Shown: in pieces, positions 28,289 through 37,041 of the stretch | Layout of the letters: each line of letters opens with the position of its first letter | Numbering within the stretch: the first letter of the stretch is position 1 | NCBI GenBank assembly: GCA_001874255.1 | Contig: MPDC01000031.1 | Coordinates: forward strand, 1 to 41,276 | Length of the DNA stretch: 41,276 nt | Source of the DNA: Alphaproteobacteria bacterium MedPE-SWcel | Lineage (GTDB): Bacteria; Pseudomonadota; Alphaproteobacteria; Rhodobacterales; Rhodobacteraceae | Direction: 5' to 3' | Made by a program: the position numbers and the translations under genes | Notes under the pieces: generated by a model | Databases searched by the model: none | The model's input: the letters and a program-made list of their open reading frames with translations, nothing else | Told to the model about the DNA's origin: nothing

Positions 28289-28810
28289 ATGATATCGCGC
28301 GTGATCTCTCTCTTGGCTGGGCTCTGCACCGGCGCGGGTCTGTCCCAGTTTCCCGCCTATGCGCAGGCCTATTTGCAGCGGTTGGGCGGTCATGTGGATG
28401 CGCTGCGCCGCGTCGTGGCGGCGTTCGACGCGGATGCCGCCGCAGTGGGGCTGGAGCGCCATTCGGCCCTGGTGCAACTGGCCCGCTCGGGCGAAATCGG
28501 CGCAGAGCGGGCCGCGACCATGGCCGCCACCATCGACCGCTACGAACGGCTTGCCGCGGATCTGCACCAGCTGGCGGCGCTGTCTCCGGTGGAGCGCGCC
28601 CTGCATCTGCACCGTTTTGCAGAAACTGACATCGCTGCGGCCACCCTCCGGGCGTTTGAGCCTGCGGTTCCGGTCACGGCCGATGCGCTGCTGTTGACCG
28701 GAGCGGGGATGATCCTGGGCGCCGGGGTGATCCGGGGCCTGGTTGGATTGCTCCGGCGCGGTTCTGCCCGTATCCGCCGCCGTCGCAGCCGCCGCGACCG
28801 GCTTGCTTGA
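28289..28810 (+). CDS. DUF2937 family membrane protein
   Basis: A 173-aa protein that fits DUF2937 as I know it: an N-terminal hydrophobic stretch with GAGLSQFPAYAQAYLQRLGG, a helical soluble middle (FDADAAAVGLERHSALVQL), and a second hydrophobic segment near the end (LLLTGAGMILGAGVIRGLV) followed by a very basic tail. Inner-membrane hairpin topology with the middle in the periplasm is likely. AAGGAG precedes the ATG by 8 bp. Function unknown; it lies 90 bp upstream of lolC. Confidence 0.78.
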   Translation: MISRVISLLAGLCTGAGLSQFPAYAQAYLQRLGGHVDALRRVVAAFDADAAAVGLERHSALVQLARSGEIGAERAATMAATIDRYERLAADLHQLAALSPVERALHLHRFAETDIAAATLRAFEPAVPVTADALLLTGAGMILGAGVIRGLVGLLRRGSARIRRRRSRRDRLA

Positions 28811-28900
28811 CCGCCTCGTCGCCCGCGCCTAGGGTCCGCCCGATGCCTCGCTCCTCCCGCGCCGGATCGGTTCCGCGCTCCGCATAGAAAGAACACCTGC

Positions 28901-30184
28901 ATGGCCGGACCTGCGCCCTTTTCCCGTTTCGAATGGATGATCGCCTGGCGCTACCTGCGGGCCCGCCGCAGCGAAGGCGGCGTGTCGGTGATGACCTGGA
29001 TTTCGCTGATCGGCATCACCCTGGCGGTGTTTGCGCTGATCGCGACGCTGGCGGTGCGCTCCGGCTTTCGGTCGGAATTTGTCGGCACCATTCTGGGGGC
29101 CAATGCCCATGCCACGCTCTATGCCCATGGCGAGGTGACGGCGGGTGGCAGGCTGGACCGCACCATCGCCGATTATGCGGCGCTGTCCGAGGCGGCGGGG
29201 CAGGTGCCGGGGGTGCTGCAGGCGGCGCCATTGATCAAGGGGCAGGTGATGGCCAGCCGTGGCGACCGCAACGCGGGGGTGCAGGTCTATGGCATCGCGG
29301 CGGCGGATCTGGCGCGGATTCCGGGCGTGGCCCACAGTGCCGAGGCCTATGGCGATCTGGCGCGTTTTGAGGCGGGGATCGCCATCGGGTCCGGGGTGGC
29401 GCGCAGCCTCGGGGTGCGGGTCGGCGACACGATCAAGCTGATCTCGCCCAATGGGATCAAGACCGCCTTTGGCACCTCGCCCCGGGTCAATGCCTATGAG
29501 GTGGTCTATGTCTTCACCGCCGGGCGCTATGATATCGACAACACCCGTGCCTATCTGCCCTTTGCCGAGGCGCAGAGCTATTTCAATCGCGAAGGCGTCG
29601 CTGATGAGATCGAGGTGATGGTCGCCAATCCCGAAGCGGTGGATCAATATATGCTGCCGCTGCTACAGGCGGCGGGCGCGGGCTATGGTGTCTGGAGCTG
29701 GCGTGACGCCTCGGGGGGCTTTCTGCGGGCGCTGGAGGTCGAGGACAACGTGATGTTCGTGATCCTGTCGATCCTGGTGCTGATTGCGACGATGAATATC
29801 GTCTCCGGCCTGATCATGCTGGTGAAGAACAAGGGGCGCGACATTGGCATCCTGCGCACCATCGGGCTGAGTGAGGGGTCGATCCTGCGGGTGTTCTTCA
29901 TCTGCGGCTCGATCACGGGGGTGATCGGTACCGTGATGGGGGTGGTGCTGGGCTGTCTGTTCGCGCTTTATATCGACCCGATTTTCTCCTTTGTGAACTA
30001 TGCGATGGGCGGCGGTGTCTGGGATCCGTCGATCCGCGGGATCTATGCGCTGCCCGCAGAACTGCGGCTGGGAGATGTGCTGTCGGCGGTTGGCCTGTCG
30101 CTGGGGCTGTCGTTCCTGGTGACGATCTTTCCCGCCCGCCGTGCGGCGCGGATGAACCCGGTGGAGGCGCTGCGCTATGAGTGA
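28901..30184 (+). CDS. lolC: Lipoprotein-releasing ABC transporter permease (LolC/LolE)
   Basis: A 427-aa inner-membrane permease with the LolC/E layout: an N-terminal cytoplasmic stretch FEWMIAWRYLRARRSEGG, one helix (about 28-50), a large periplasmic domain, then three helices from about 280 (FVILSILVLIATMNIVSGL; SITGVIGTVMGVVLGCLFA). It ends RRAARMNPVEALRYE, typical for the family. With LolD it lifts mature lipoproteins from the inner membrane for delivery to the outer membrane. Alphaproteobacteria usually carry one such permease, so it probably forms a homodimer. It overlaps lolD by 8 bp. Confidence 0.93.
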   Translation: MAGPAPFSRFEWMIAWRYLRARRSEGGVSVMTWISLIGITLAVFALIATLAVRSGFRSEFVGTILGANAHATLYAHGEVTAGGRLDRTIADYAALSEAAGQVPGVLQAAPLIKGQVMASRGDRNAGVQVYGIAAADLARIPGVAHSAEAYGDLARFEAGIAIGSGVARSLGVRVGDTIKLISPNGIKTAFGTSPRVNAYEVVYVFTAGRYDIDNTRAYLPFAEAQSYFNREGVADEIEVMVANPEAVDQYMLPLLQAAGAGYGVWSWRDASGGFLRALEVEDNVMFVILSILVLIATMNIVSGLIMLVKNKGRDIGILRTIGLSEGSILRVFFICGSITGVIGTVMGVVLGCLFALYIDPIFSFVNYAMGGGVWDPSIRGIYALPAELRLGDVLSAVGLSLGLSFLVTIFPARRAARMNPVEALRYE

Positions 30185-30863
30185 GATCACATTGCAGCTG
30201 GAGGGGCTGAAGAAGACCTATCTGCCGGGCACGCCGGGAGAGGTGCAGGTGTTGCGCGGCGCGGATCTGAGCCTGCATGCGGGCGAAGTGGTGGCGCTGG
30301 TGGCGCCGTCGGGGGCGGGCAAATCGACCCTGCTGCAGATCGCGGGTCTGCTGGATACGGCGGATGCGGGCGCAGTGCGGATCGGCGGGCAGGACATGAG
30401 CGGCGCGAGCGAGCGCAGGCGCACCCGGGTCCGGCGCCAGGACGTGGGCTTTGTCTATCAGTTTCACCATCTGCTGCCGGAATTCACCGCGCTGGAGAAC
30501 ATCGTGTTGCCGCAGCTGGCCGATGGCGTGTCGCAGCGGGCGGCAGAGGCGCGCGGCGCCGAGCTGTTGGCGCTGGTGGGGCTGGAGCGCCGCGCCGCGC
30601 ATCGTCCGGCGGCGCTTTCTGGCGGGGAGCAGCAGCGGGTGGCGGTCTGTCGGGCCCTCGCCAACCGGCCGCGCATTCTGCTGGCGGATGAGCCGACCGG
30701 GAACCTGGATCCTGCCACCTCGGATCAGGTGTTTGACGTGCTGATGCGGCTGGTGGCCGAAACCGGCCTGTCGGCGCTGATCGCGACCCATAACCTCGAC
30801 CTGGCGTCCCGGATGGACCGGATGGTGCGGCTCGACGCGGGCGTGCTCTGCGCGGGGGACTGA
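30177..30863 (+). CDS. lolD: Lipoprotein-releasing ABC transporter ATPase LolD
   Basis: A 228-aa cytoplasmic ATPase that powers lipoprotein release. Walker A at 43-51 reads APSGAGKST, with Ala for the usual first Gly, a variant I recall in relatives. The signature LSGGEQQRVAVCRAL, Walker B ILLADEPTGNLDP and switch IATHN are all present; the Q-loop is FVYQFHHLLPEFTALEN. The gene overlaps lolC, so the two are translated together. Confidence 0.94.
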   Translation: MSEITLQLEGLKKTYLPGTPGEVQVLRGADLSLHAGEVVALVAPSGAGKSTLLQIAGLLDTADAGAVRIGGQDMSGASERRRTRVRRQDVGFVYQFHHLLPEFTALENIVLPQLADGVSQRAAEARGAELLALVGLERRAAHRPAALSGGEQQRVAVCRALANRPRILLADEPTGNLDPATSDQVFDVLMRLVAETGLSALIATHNLDLASRMDRMVRLDAGVLCAGD

Positions 30864-30985
30864 GCACCGAAGGAGCGGTCAGGACGCGGCGTGGGGCCGG
30901 CGCCGGACAGCGCGCGACTGCCGCGTGCGGGCGGCGGGACCGCGGGTGGCAGGCAGGTGTTGATCAGACGGTGGCCAGGTCGCAG

Positions 30986-31423
30986 TCAGGCGGCGATCTG
31001 GGTGATCCAGACGCCGCAGGCCATGACGGAAATTCCCAGCAGGCGCATGGCGGTCAGCGGGTTGACCTGAGCTCCGAAGAGGCCGAAGTGGTCGATCGCG
31101 GCGGCGGAGACGAGCTGTCCGAGCAGGACGAAGAACACCGCATTGCCGACGCCGAAATGGGGCGCGACATGGGTGATCGACAGCACGTAGAAGGCCACCA
31201 GAAACCCGCCCAGCAGCAGATGTTTCGGAGCGCTTGCCGCCTGCGTCAGCGTCTTTGGCCCGACCAGCGCGTAAAAGGCCAGCGCCGTCAGGAAGGCCAC
31301 CGCGAACAGCACCACACTGGCCGCCCCCGGTGCGCCGAGAAACTGCCCCAACCGCGCATTGAGCGCCGCCAGCAGCGGAATGCCGATCCCGGCCGCCAGC
31401 ATCATCAGCGCATATTGGGTCAT
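30986..31423 (-). CDS. YdcZ/DUF606-type DMT transporter
   Basis: A 145-aa inner-membrane protein with about five hydrophobic helices, matching the small single-repeat YdcZ (DUF606) branch of the drug/metabolite transporter superfamily: AALNARLGQFLGAPGAASVV near the start and GQLVSAAAIDHFGLFG in the second half are typical. It probably works as a dimer; substrate unknown. AGAGGA lies 6 bp before this ATG, which is preferred over an in-frame ATG at 31477. The adjacent 31424-31558 shows nothing. Confidence 0.85.
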   Translation of the reverse strand: MTQYALMMLAAGIGIPLLAALNARLGQFLGAPGAASVVLFAVAFLTALAFYALVGPKTLTQAASAPKHLLLGGFLVAFYVLSITHVAPHFGVGNAVFFVLLGQLVSAAAIDHFGLFGAQVNPLTAMRLLGISVMACGVWITQIAA

Positions 31424-31558
31424 GTCGCGTCCTCTTCCCATCGGCCTCATCCGGTGCGTCTCACCTGCGGGCACCATGGCTGCAAGTCGGCGGGCTCACA
31501 AGGCCTGTTGCGACCGGAGCGGGTGTTTCCTGCAACCTGCGTGTCAGCATGGGATTTC

Positions 31559-32242
31559 TCAATCGCAGATGCCCTCGATCCGGGCCCCTTTCCAGGGCAG
31601 GTAGACGTCGCTCTGGCGGCGTTGCGGCAGGGCGGAGACCGGCATGGCGGCTGCCAGCATGGCATGCAGGCGCCGGGTGCGAGGGGCCTGTGGCGCCAGG
31701 GCGCGGCAGCAGACGTATTCCTCGACGATGGTGCCCTGTTGTTCGTAGCCGTAGGAGAGAAACTCTGCAGGTCCATCGGGATCAAAGAGATAGGGGTCGG
31801 GCGAGGCCCCGTGTTCGCGCAGCGCCTTCAGCGGCGTGTAGCCGGTGCGCGCGCGGTTTTGCCATTGCCAGACGTGGGTGGCCTCATGGGCGAGCAGCAT
31901 TGCCTCGACCAGCGGCAGCGCCTCGGGGAATTCGGGCAGGTAGTCCTCGAGGAACCAGTCGCGGGTGAAAAAGATGCGGTTGAAGAGGGCCACGGCGGCC
32001 GGCGAGGCGGTGACCTCTTCGCCGGCCGGGCGCGGCGGCAGGATGCGTTCGCGGCAGGTGACGCGCGGGCGCTGCGGGCGGCGGAAGGTGACGGGGCGCA
32101 GGGGGGCGCCCTCGACCAGCCGCAGGCGATCCAGATCGAGGCTGGCGCCGTAGATCTGACCGAGGAACGCCCGCTCGCGTTCTGTTGGCAAACGACCGCA
32201 GGCGGCGAGCAGGATCAGCAGGCAGAACAGAAGTCTAGTCAC
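31559..32242 (-). CDS. Lipoprotein with HExxH zincin-like motif
   Basis: A 227-aa lipoprotein starting at GTG: VTRLLFCLLILLAACGRLPT (lipobox LAAC, Cys15). The mature part holds LLAHEATHVWQWQ, an HExxH motif at 119-123 resembling DUF4157-type sequences, so a metal-binding or peptidase-like role is possible but unproven. Cysteines around residues 63, 192-193 and the C-terminal EGICD may form disulfides. The GTG has little of a ribosome site of its own; a 16-codon reading frame with a good one overlaps it (32235-32285). A longer in-frame ATG at 32350 would put the signal peptide internally and is rejected. Confidence 0.7.
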   Translation of the reverse strand: MTRLLFCLLILLAACGRLPTERERAFLGQIYGASLDLDRLRLVEGAPLRPVTFRRPQRPRVTCRERILPPRPAGEEVTASPAAVALFNRIFFTRDWFLEDYLPEFPEALPLVEAMLLAHEATHVWQWQNRARTGYTPLKALREHGASPDPYLFDPDGPAEFLSYGYEQQGTIVEEYVCCRALAPQAPRTRRLHAMLAAAMPVSALPQRRQSDVYLPWKGARIEGICD

Positions 32243-32285
32243 GGTCGCGCGGCACCCGGCTGATATTGTCAAAGGCAGGAAGCAT
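32235..32285 (-). CDS. Candidate 16-aa leader peptide coupled to lipoprotein gene
   Basis: The reading frame MLPAFDNISRVPRDRD has GAGGAT about 7 bp upstream of its ATG and stops 8 bp inside the lipoprotein gene, overlapping its GTG in another frame. Ribosomes ending here could re-initiate at the GTG, which lacks a strong site. It may be a real translational coupler or chance. Confidence 0.35.
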   Translation of the reverse strand: MLPAFDNISRVPRDRD

Positions 32286-32673
32286 GGTGGGATCCTCGTG
32301 GCTGGGGGCGGGTGGCGTGGCCTGTCTGCGGGCGGTATCTGCGCAGGCAAAAGACCCTCTCTGCCGGGCCGGGAGACCGGCTGGCGGGAGAAGTGTAGGC
32401 GGGAGAGGTCCGCGGGATCAACCTCGGGAGAGGGCGACCGGATGGGATCGAGGCGAAAGAGCGTCGATGAGAGGCGGCGCCGCCCCGTGGGTTTGAATCC
32501 CCGGGGGGCGGAGAGGGGGCGCGGGGTGGCCGCGTCTCGCTGAGATCCCCTGCACCCGGGTGAGGGTGGTCTGAGGGGGCCTGTTCTCCTGTGTGGGGCG
32601 GGATGTCAGCCCGCCTCCGATGTCGCGACCGCGCCAGAATGACAGGGCGCGGTTAAAATCGCCGCAGCCGGGC

Positions 32674-32817
32674 GGGCGGCGGGGTCGCAACACTGACGGG
32701 CGGCGGGGTCGCAACACTGACGGGCGGCGGGGTCGCAACACTGACGGGTGGCGGGGGCGCAACGCTGGCGGGCGGCGGGGGCGCGACGCTGACGGGCGGT
32801 GGGGTCGCGACCCTAGC
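32674..32817. repeat. Six 24-bp tandem units
   Basis: Units start every 24 bp from 32674; the first three are identical (GGGCGGCGGGGTCGCAACAC, then TGAC) and the last three diverged, with a partial seventh. Both strands are open: VATPPPVS repeats leftward and GRRGRNTD rightward. Neither frame has a convincing start, so I treat it as an intergenic minisatellite. The rest of 32286-32956 shows only a small GCGGG-ATGTCA hairpin near 32608. Confidence 0.9.
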
Positions 32818-32956
32818 GGGGTCGCAACAGGCTTGGGCCGCCGGGGAGCGCGGCCGGGGAGGGAGCGCTGAGGGGTGGCGGGCAGGCAACAGGGGCCTGC
32901 ACAGAGGTCCCGCCCGTCCGCCAGCCAGTCCGCCCGCCCGCCAGCCTTCTGGTCGC

Positions 32957-33556
32957 TCAGGCGCGGCCGTGTTTGATCTGCCGGATCAGGGAGGCTTCCT
33001 GATCCTTGCTGAGTTTTTCCTTCTTCACCAGGGCCTTGGCCTGTTTGATGGCCTCGTCCTTGCGGTCGCTGTTGGTGAGGATCATGATCTCGAACAGGGC
33101 CTTGTCGTCCTTGATGCCCTGGGCCTTTGCCTCTTTCTTGGCATCGGTCTGGCCGATCAGCTTGATCACCAGATCGCGAAAGGTCTTGGACTCGAAGAAC
33201 TCTGGCCGGTAGTGGTCGAGCGGCCCGAGGGTGAATTTCTTCGCCTTGCTCAGCAGCGCCTTGAAGGCCGCGGCGCGGGGGGTGGCGCTTTTGTCTTCCC
33301 GATCGAGAAGGCTGTAGATGTTGACCGGCAGATCGATGCGGTCCTTTTCGGGCAGATCTTCCGAGATATAGGTCTGAAACAGATGACGGCCATCGGCGCT
33401 GTTCATCTGTGCAATCGCGTATTTGATGTGCGGCAGCAGCACTTTTTTCTCGCGGGCAATCCAGTTGCCGAAGGTGTTGCGCATGGTGTTGTGCTTGAGC
33501 ATGCCCGCGAGGTCGGCGGGATAGGCTTTGCCTGCAATCTTGATGGTCTCGGCCAT
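32957..33556 (-). CDS. Unrecognised 199-aa soluble protein
   Basis: A Lys-rich cytoplasmic protein (MAETIKIAGKAYPADLAGML) with no signal peptide or membrane segment. It is helical throughout and ends in a charged stretch, KKEKLSKDQEASLIRQIKHG. The middle has DLPVNIYSLLDREDKSATPR and FFESKTFRDLVIKLIGQTDAKK. I recognise no family or catalytic motif. AAGGAA precedes the ATG. Its Lys content is high for this GC-rich genome, hinting at abundant expression or a nucleic-acid-associated role, but that is speculation. Confidence 0.7.
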   Translation of the reverse strand: MAETIKIAGKAYPADLAGMLKHNTMRNTFGNWIAREKKVLLPHIKYAIAQMNSADGRHLFQTYISEDLPEKDRIDLPVNIYSLLDREDKSATPRAAAFKALLSKAKKFTLGPLDHYRPEFFESKTFRDLVIKLIGQTDAKKEAKAQGIKDDKALFEIMILTNSDRKDEAIKQAKALVKKEKLSKDQEASLIRQIKHGRA

Positions 33557-33872
33557 GATGTGTTCCTTTGTCTGAAGTCATCCTGTGATGCTAGGGAAAC
33601 ACGGGGGGCGCGGAGATTATTCGCGGGCTGGGTGAATTTTTTCAGGAATGCCGATTTTTTGGGGGTGGCCGGGGTGGCTTGCGTGCGGCGCGGGGCTGTT
33701 GCGCCAGCGCCGGGGGGTGAAGGAGGGACTTGAGCAGGAGGGCTTGCACCGGGTCGCCATCGTTGGACATTCGCGCGTCCTCGCCGAACTCAGGCTGAGT
33801 CCGGCGACGTGATCTTTCCGCCACCAGCGTGATTTCAGCGCGAAGGCCGGTTTTGGGGCCGGCGCGCGCGCC
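33557..33872. other. 316-bp interval between parE and the 199-aa gene
   Basis: No gene seen. On the minus strand a weak GCCGG-CCCCAAAA-CCGGC hairpin lies just past the parE stop (about 33846-33864). Two T-runs near 33638 and 33655 make an AT-rich patch suitable for the promoter of the leftward 199-aa gene. Confidence 0.4.
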
Positions 33873-35831
33873 TCAGACGTCCAGCTCTTCGACGAATTTG
33901 GCGTTTTCCTGGATGTACTGGTAGCGCAGCTCGGGTTTCTTGCCCATCAGACGCTCGACCAGATCGCCGGTTTCGCCGGGCTCGTCCTCGTCGATGGTGA
34001 CGCGGATCAGCTTGCGGGTCTTGGGGTCCATGGTGGTCTCTTTCAGATCCTTGGCATCCATCTCGCCAAGCCCCTTGAAGCGGGAGACGTCGATCTTGCC
34101 CTTGCCGCCCAGGCCTTTTTCCAGCCATTTGTCGCGCTCGGCCTCGTCGAGGCAATAGACCCGGCGCGGCCCTTGGGTCAGGCGAAACAGCGGCGGGCAG
34201 GCGAGGTAGAGGTGGCCACCGTCGATCAGCGGCCGCATCTGGGTGAAGAAGAAGGTCATCAGCAGCGAGGCGATATGGGCGCCGTCGACATCCGCATCGG
34301 TCATGATGATGATCTTGTCATAGCGCAGATCGTCGAGGTTGAAGCGGGTGCCGAGGCCGACGCCAAGCGCCTCGCAGAGATCGCGGATCTCGGCGTTTGA
34401 TGTCAGTTTGCCGGAGGCCGCGCCAAGCACGTTCAGGATCTTGCCCTTGAGCGGCAGCAGCGCCTGATATTCCCGGTGCCGCGCGCCCTTGCCGGAGCCG
34501 CCGGCGCTGTCGCCCTCGACGATGAACAATTCGGTGCCGGAGCGGTCCTTGGAGGTGCAGTCGGTGAGCTTGCCGGGCAGGCGGAGTTTCTTGGTGGCGG
34601 ATTTGCGCTGGGTCTCTTTTTCCTGTTTGCGGCGCAGCCGTTCCTCGGAGCGCAGGATCAGGAAATCGAGGATGGCGCCGGCGGATTTGGTATCGGCCGC
34701 CAGCCAGTTGTCGAAATGGTCACGGACCGAGTTCTCCACCATGCGGGCCGCGCCTTCGGTCGACAGGCGGTCCTTGGTCTGGCCGACAAAGGCCGGGTCG
34801 GCGATGAAGCAGGACACCAGCCCGCAGCCCCCCGCCATCAGGTCGTCGCGGGTGATCTGGGCGGCCTTCTTGTTGCCGACCAGCTCGCCATAGGCTTTGA
34901 TCCCCTTGAGGATGGCGGCCCAGAACCCGGCCACATGGGTGCCGCCCTCGGGCGTGGGGACGGTGTTGCAGTAGCTCTGGGTGAAGCCGTCGCGCGAGGG
35001 GGTCCAGTTGATCGCCCACTCCACATAGCCGGGCTCTCCGAATTTCTCGCGGAACTCCACCTTGCCTGCGAAAGGCGCGTCGGCGTAGGTGGTGGATTTG
35101 CCCAGTACCTCGGTCAGGTAGTCCTTGAGGCCGCCGGGGAAATGGAAGGTGGCCTCGGTCGGGGTTTCGCCGTCGTCGATGGCGCTCTTCCAGCGGATCT
35201 CGACACCGGAGAACAGATAGGCCTTGGAGCGGGCGAGGGTGAAGAGCCGTTTGGGTTTGAACCGATGCGAGCCGAAGATCTGTTCATCCGCGTGAAAGGT
35301 GACGAAAGTGCCGCGTTTGTTGGGGGCGGCGCCGATCTTTGCGACCGGACCGAGGGGGATGCCGCGCGAAAACCGTTGTTCGAACAGCTCCTTGTTCTTG
35401 GCCACCTGCACAATGAGGCTGTCGGACAGGGCGTTGACCACCGAGGAGCCGACGCCGTGCAGACCGCCGGAGGTCTGATAGGCCTTGCCGGAGAATTTGC
35501 CGCCCGCGTGCAGGGTGCAGAGGATCACCTCGAGCGCGGATTTCTCGGGGAACTTCGGATGCGGGTCGATCGGGATGCCGCGGCCATTGTCGGTGATGGT
35601 GACGGAATAGTCTTCGTTCAGGGTGACTTCGATCCGGCTGGCGTGGCCTGCGACGGCCTCGTCCATGGAGTTGTCGAGGATCTCGGCCACCATGTGATGC
35701 AGGGCGCGTTCGTCGGTGCCGCCGATATACATGCCCGGACGTTGGCGCACCGGTTCCAGCCCTTCGAGCACTTCGATGGAGGAGGCGTCATAGGTTTCGG
35801 ACATGTTGGGGCTGAGAAGATCGTCGGCCAT
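33873..35831 (-). CDS. parE: DNA topoisomerase IV subunit B
   Basis: A 652-aa ATPase subunit of the type IIA enzyme that decatenates daughter chromosomes with ParC. The GHKL ATPase domain shows EILDNSMDEAV, TDNGRGIPIDPHP and GLHGVGSSVVNALS. The TOPRIM domain shows LFIVEGDSAGGSGKGARHRE and the metal-binding DADVDGAHI. C-terminal RFKGLGEMDAKDL is typical. The length and the lack of the GyrB insertion point to ParE rather than GyrB. A CATAAT -10-like box lies about 37 bp upstream of the ATG on the minus strand. Confidence 0.95.
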   Translation of the reverse strand: MADDLLSPNMSETYDASSIEVLEGLEPVRQRPGMYIGGTDERALHHMVAEILDNSMDEAVAGHASRIEVTLNEDYSVTITDNGRGIPIDPHPKFPEKSALEVILCTLHAGGKFSGKAYQTSGGLHGVGSSVVNALSDSLIVQVAKNKELFEQRFSRGIPLGPVAKIGAAPNKRGTFVTFHADEQIFGSHRFKPKRLFTLARSKAYLFSGVEIRWKSAIDDGETPTEATFHFPGGLKDYLTEVLGKSTTYADAPFAGKVEFREKFGEPGYVEWAINWTPSRDGFTQSYCNTVPTPEGGTHVAGFWAAILKGIKAYGELVGNKKAAQITRDDLMAGGCGLVSCFIADPAFVGQTKDRLSTEGAARMVENSVRDHFDNWLAADTKSAGAILDFLILRSEERLRRKQEKETQRKSATKKLRLPGKLTDCTSKDRSGTELFIVEGDSAGGSGKGARHREYQALLPLKGKILNVLGAASGKLTSNAEIRDLCEALGVGLGTRFNLDDLRYDKIIIMTDADVDGAHIASLLMTFFFTQMRPLIDGGHLYLACPPLFRLTQGPRRVYCLDEAERDKWLEKGLGGKGKIDVSRFKGLGEMDAKDLKETTMDPKTRKLIRVTIDEDEPGETGDLVERLMGKKPELRYQYIQENAKFVEELDV

Positions 35832-36112
35832 GTGTCGCGCTGCTCATTTGTTGCTATTGGTTGCGGCCATTATGGCGCATGTCGCAGGGCGGGGGAAGGG
35901 GCGCAGTGCGGCGCTTTGTAGGCGGTCTGGAGATGCGCATGGGGAGAGGCGCGGGCAGGCCACCCGTGACGGCGGGGGCGCGGGTGTTGCCGCAGAGCCG
36001 CAGGCGCTGCCGGAATATGCCAATCCGCGTGACATATTCTCCGGCGGCTGCCCATGCGGCTTGAATAATACGCGGTACAGCTTACCCTAGGGCGATGTTT
36101 GTTATGAGTAGG

Positions 36113-36222
36113 CCAGCGATCTGCCAGTGATCTGCAAGCGATAGGGCAGTGATCTGCAAGCGATCGGGCAGTGATCCGCCAGTGATCCGACAGAAATCTG
36201 CCAGCGATCCACCGGTGAATGG
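36113..36222. repeat. Ten-copy, 11-bp tandem array upstream of the AhpD-like gene
   Basis: Ten exact-phase 11-bp units of consensus CCAGTGATCTG start at 36113, 36124 and so on to 36212, with a partial eleventh running into TTTTT. The array ends 24 bp before the next ATG. At 11 bp each unit falls on nearly the same face of the helix. In the rest of 35832-36246 I see only the parE promoter side. Confidence 0.92.
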
Positions 36223-36246
36223 CCAGTGTTTTTTAGGGGGTCGTCA

Positions 36247-36855
36247 ATGCCGTGGATAGAGGTGATTCCGTTTCGCAGTGCGACGGGCAAGCTGCGCGAG
36301 ATTTATGAACGGATGACGGGCCCCGATGGTGGGGTCGACAACATCATGCAGCTGCACTCGCTGCGGCCGCATTCGATGGAAGGCCATATGGCGCTCTACA
36401 AGAACGTGCTGCATCACACCAGCAACGAGCGGCCCAAGTGGTTTCTGGAATTGCTGGGCATCTGGGTGTCGGCGTTGAACGACTGCGCCTATTGTCGGCT
36501 CCACCATGAGGTCGGGCTGAAACGGCTGATGCATGACGGCGAGCGGGTGGACGCCATGCTGGCCGCCGTCACCGCGCGCGATATCGACAGCATGCCGGTG
36601 CGGCAGGCCGAACGGGCGGCCTTGCGCTATGCGCGCAAGCTGACAGAGCGACCGGCGGAATTGACATCGCAGGACGTCTGGCCTCTGCGCGAGGCCGGGC
36701 TGAGCGATGGCGAGATCCTCGAGATCAATCAGGTGGTGGCCTATTTCGCCTATGCCAACCGCACGGTGCTGGGGCTTGGCTGCTCGACCGAGGGCGATGT
36801 GCTGGGTCTCAGTCCCGGAAATCTCGACGATCCGCAGGACTGGAGCCACAGCTGA
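36247..36855 (+). CDS. AhpD-like peroxidase-related protein (CMD family)
   Basis: A 202-aa cytoplasmic protein of the carboxymuconolactone decarboxylase/AhpD superfamily, in the peroxidase-related branch. The redox motif is Cys80-x-x-Cys83 with histidines following (NDCAYCRLHHEVGLKRL), and the flanking LELLGIWVSALN and LSDGEILEINQVVAYFAYAN helices are typical. It may act as an alkylhydroperoxidase with a thiol donor. AGGGGG lies 6 bp before the ATG. It stands alone, behind the 11-bp repeat array, which may affect its expression. Confidence 0.85.
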   Translation: MPWIEVIPFRSATGKLREIYERMTGPDGGVDNIMQLHSLRPHSMEGHMALYKNVLHHTSNERPKWFLELLGIWVSALNDCAYCRLHHEVGLKRLMHDGERVDAMLAAVTARDIDSMPVRQAERAALRYARKLTERPAELTSQDVWPLREAGLSDGEILEINQVVAYFAYANRTVLGLGCSTEGDVLGLSPGNLDDPQDWSHS

Positions 36856-37041
36856 GGTCAGTTGAGGCCAGTTGTGGCCTGTGTGGGGGGGGCGTGGCCT
36901 GTGTGGAAGAGCTGTGTCCGCAGGGGTGTGGCCTGCAGCGGGATGGCCCCTCTGCCGGGGATCGGCGTCAGGCTGCCGGGGGCGCTGCGCGTCGATATGG
37001 AGACTTGAGAGGCGGCGGCTGTCGCAGTAGGAGTCAGAGCC

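Noticed and set aside
32386-32416. Fifth MITE-like copy (two GGCGGGAGA motifs)
   Set aside because: The motif is incomplete, there is no partner end at 130-155 bp and no central hairpin.
32653-32889. 78-codon leftward proline-rich gene (VATPPPVS repeats)
   Set aside because: Its only start is a TTG without a ribosome site; the sequence is a 24-bp array open on both strands.
36113-36222. CRISPR array
   Set aside because: Eleven-base units with no spacers and no cas genes; a simple tandem repeat.
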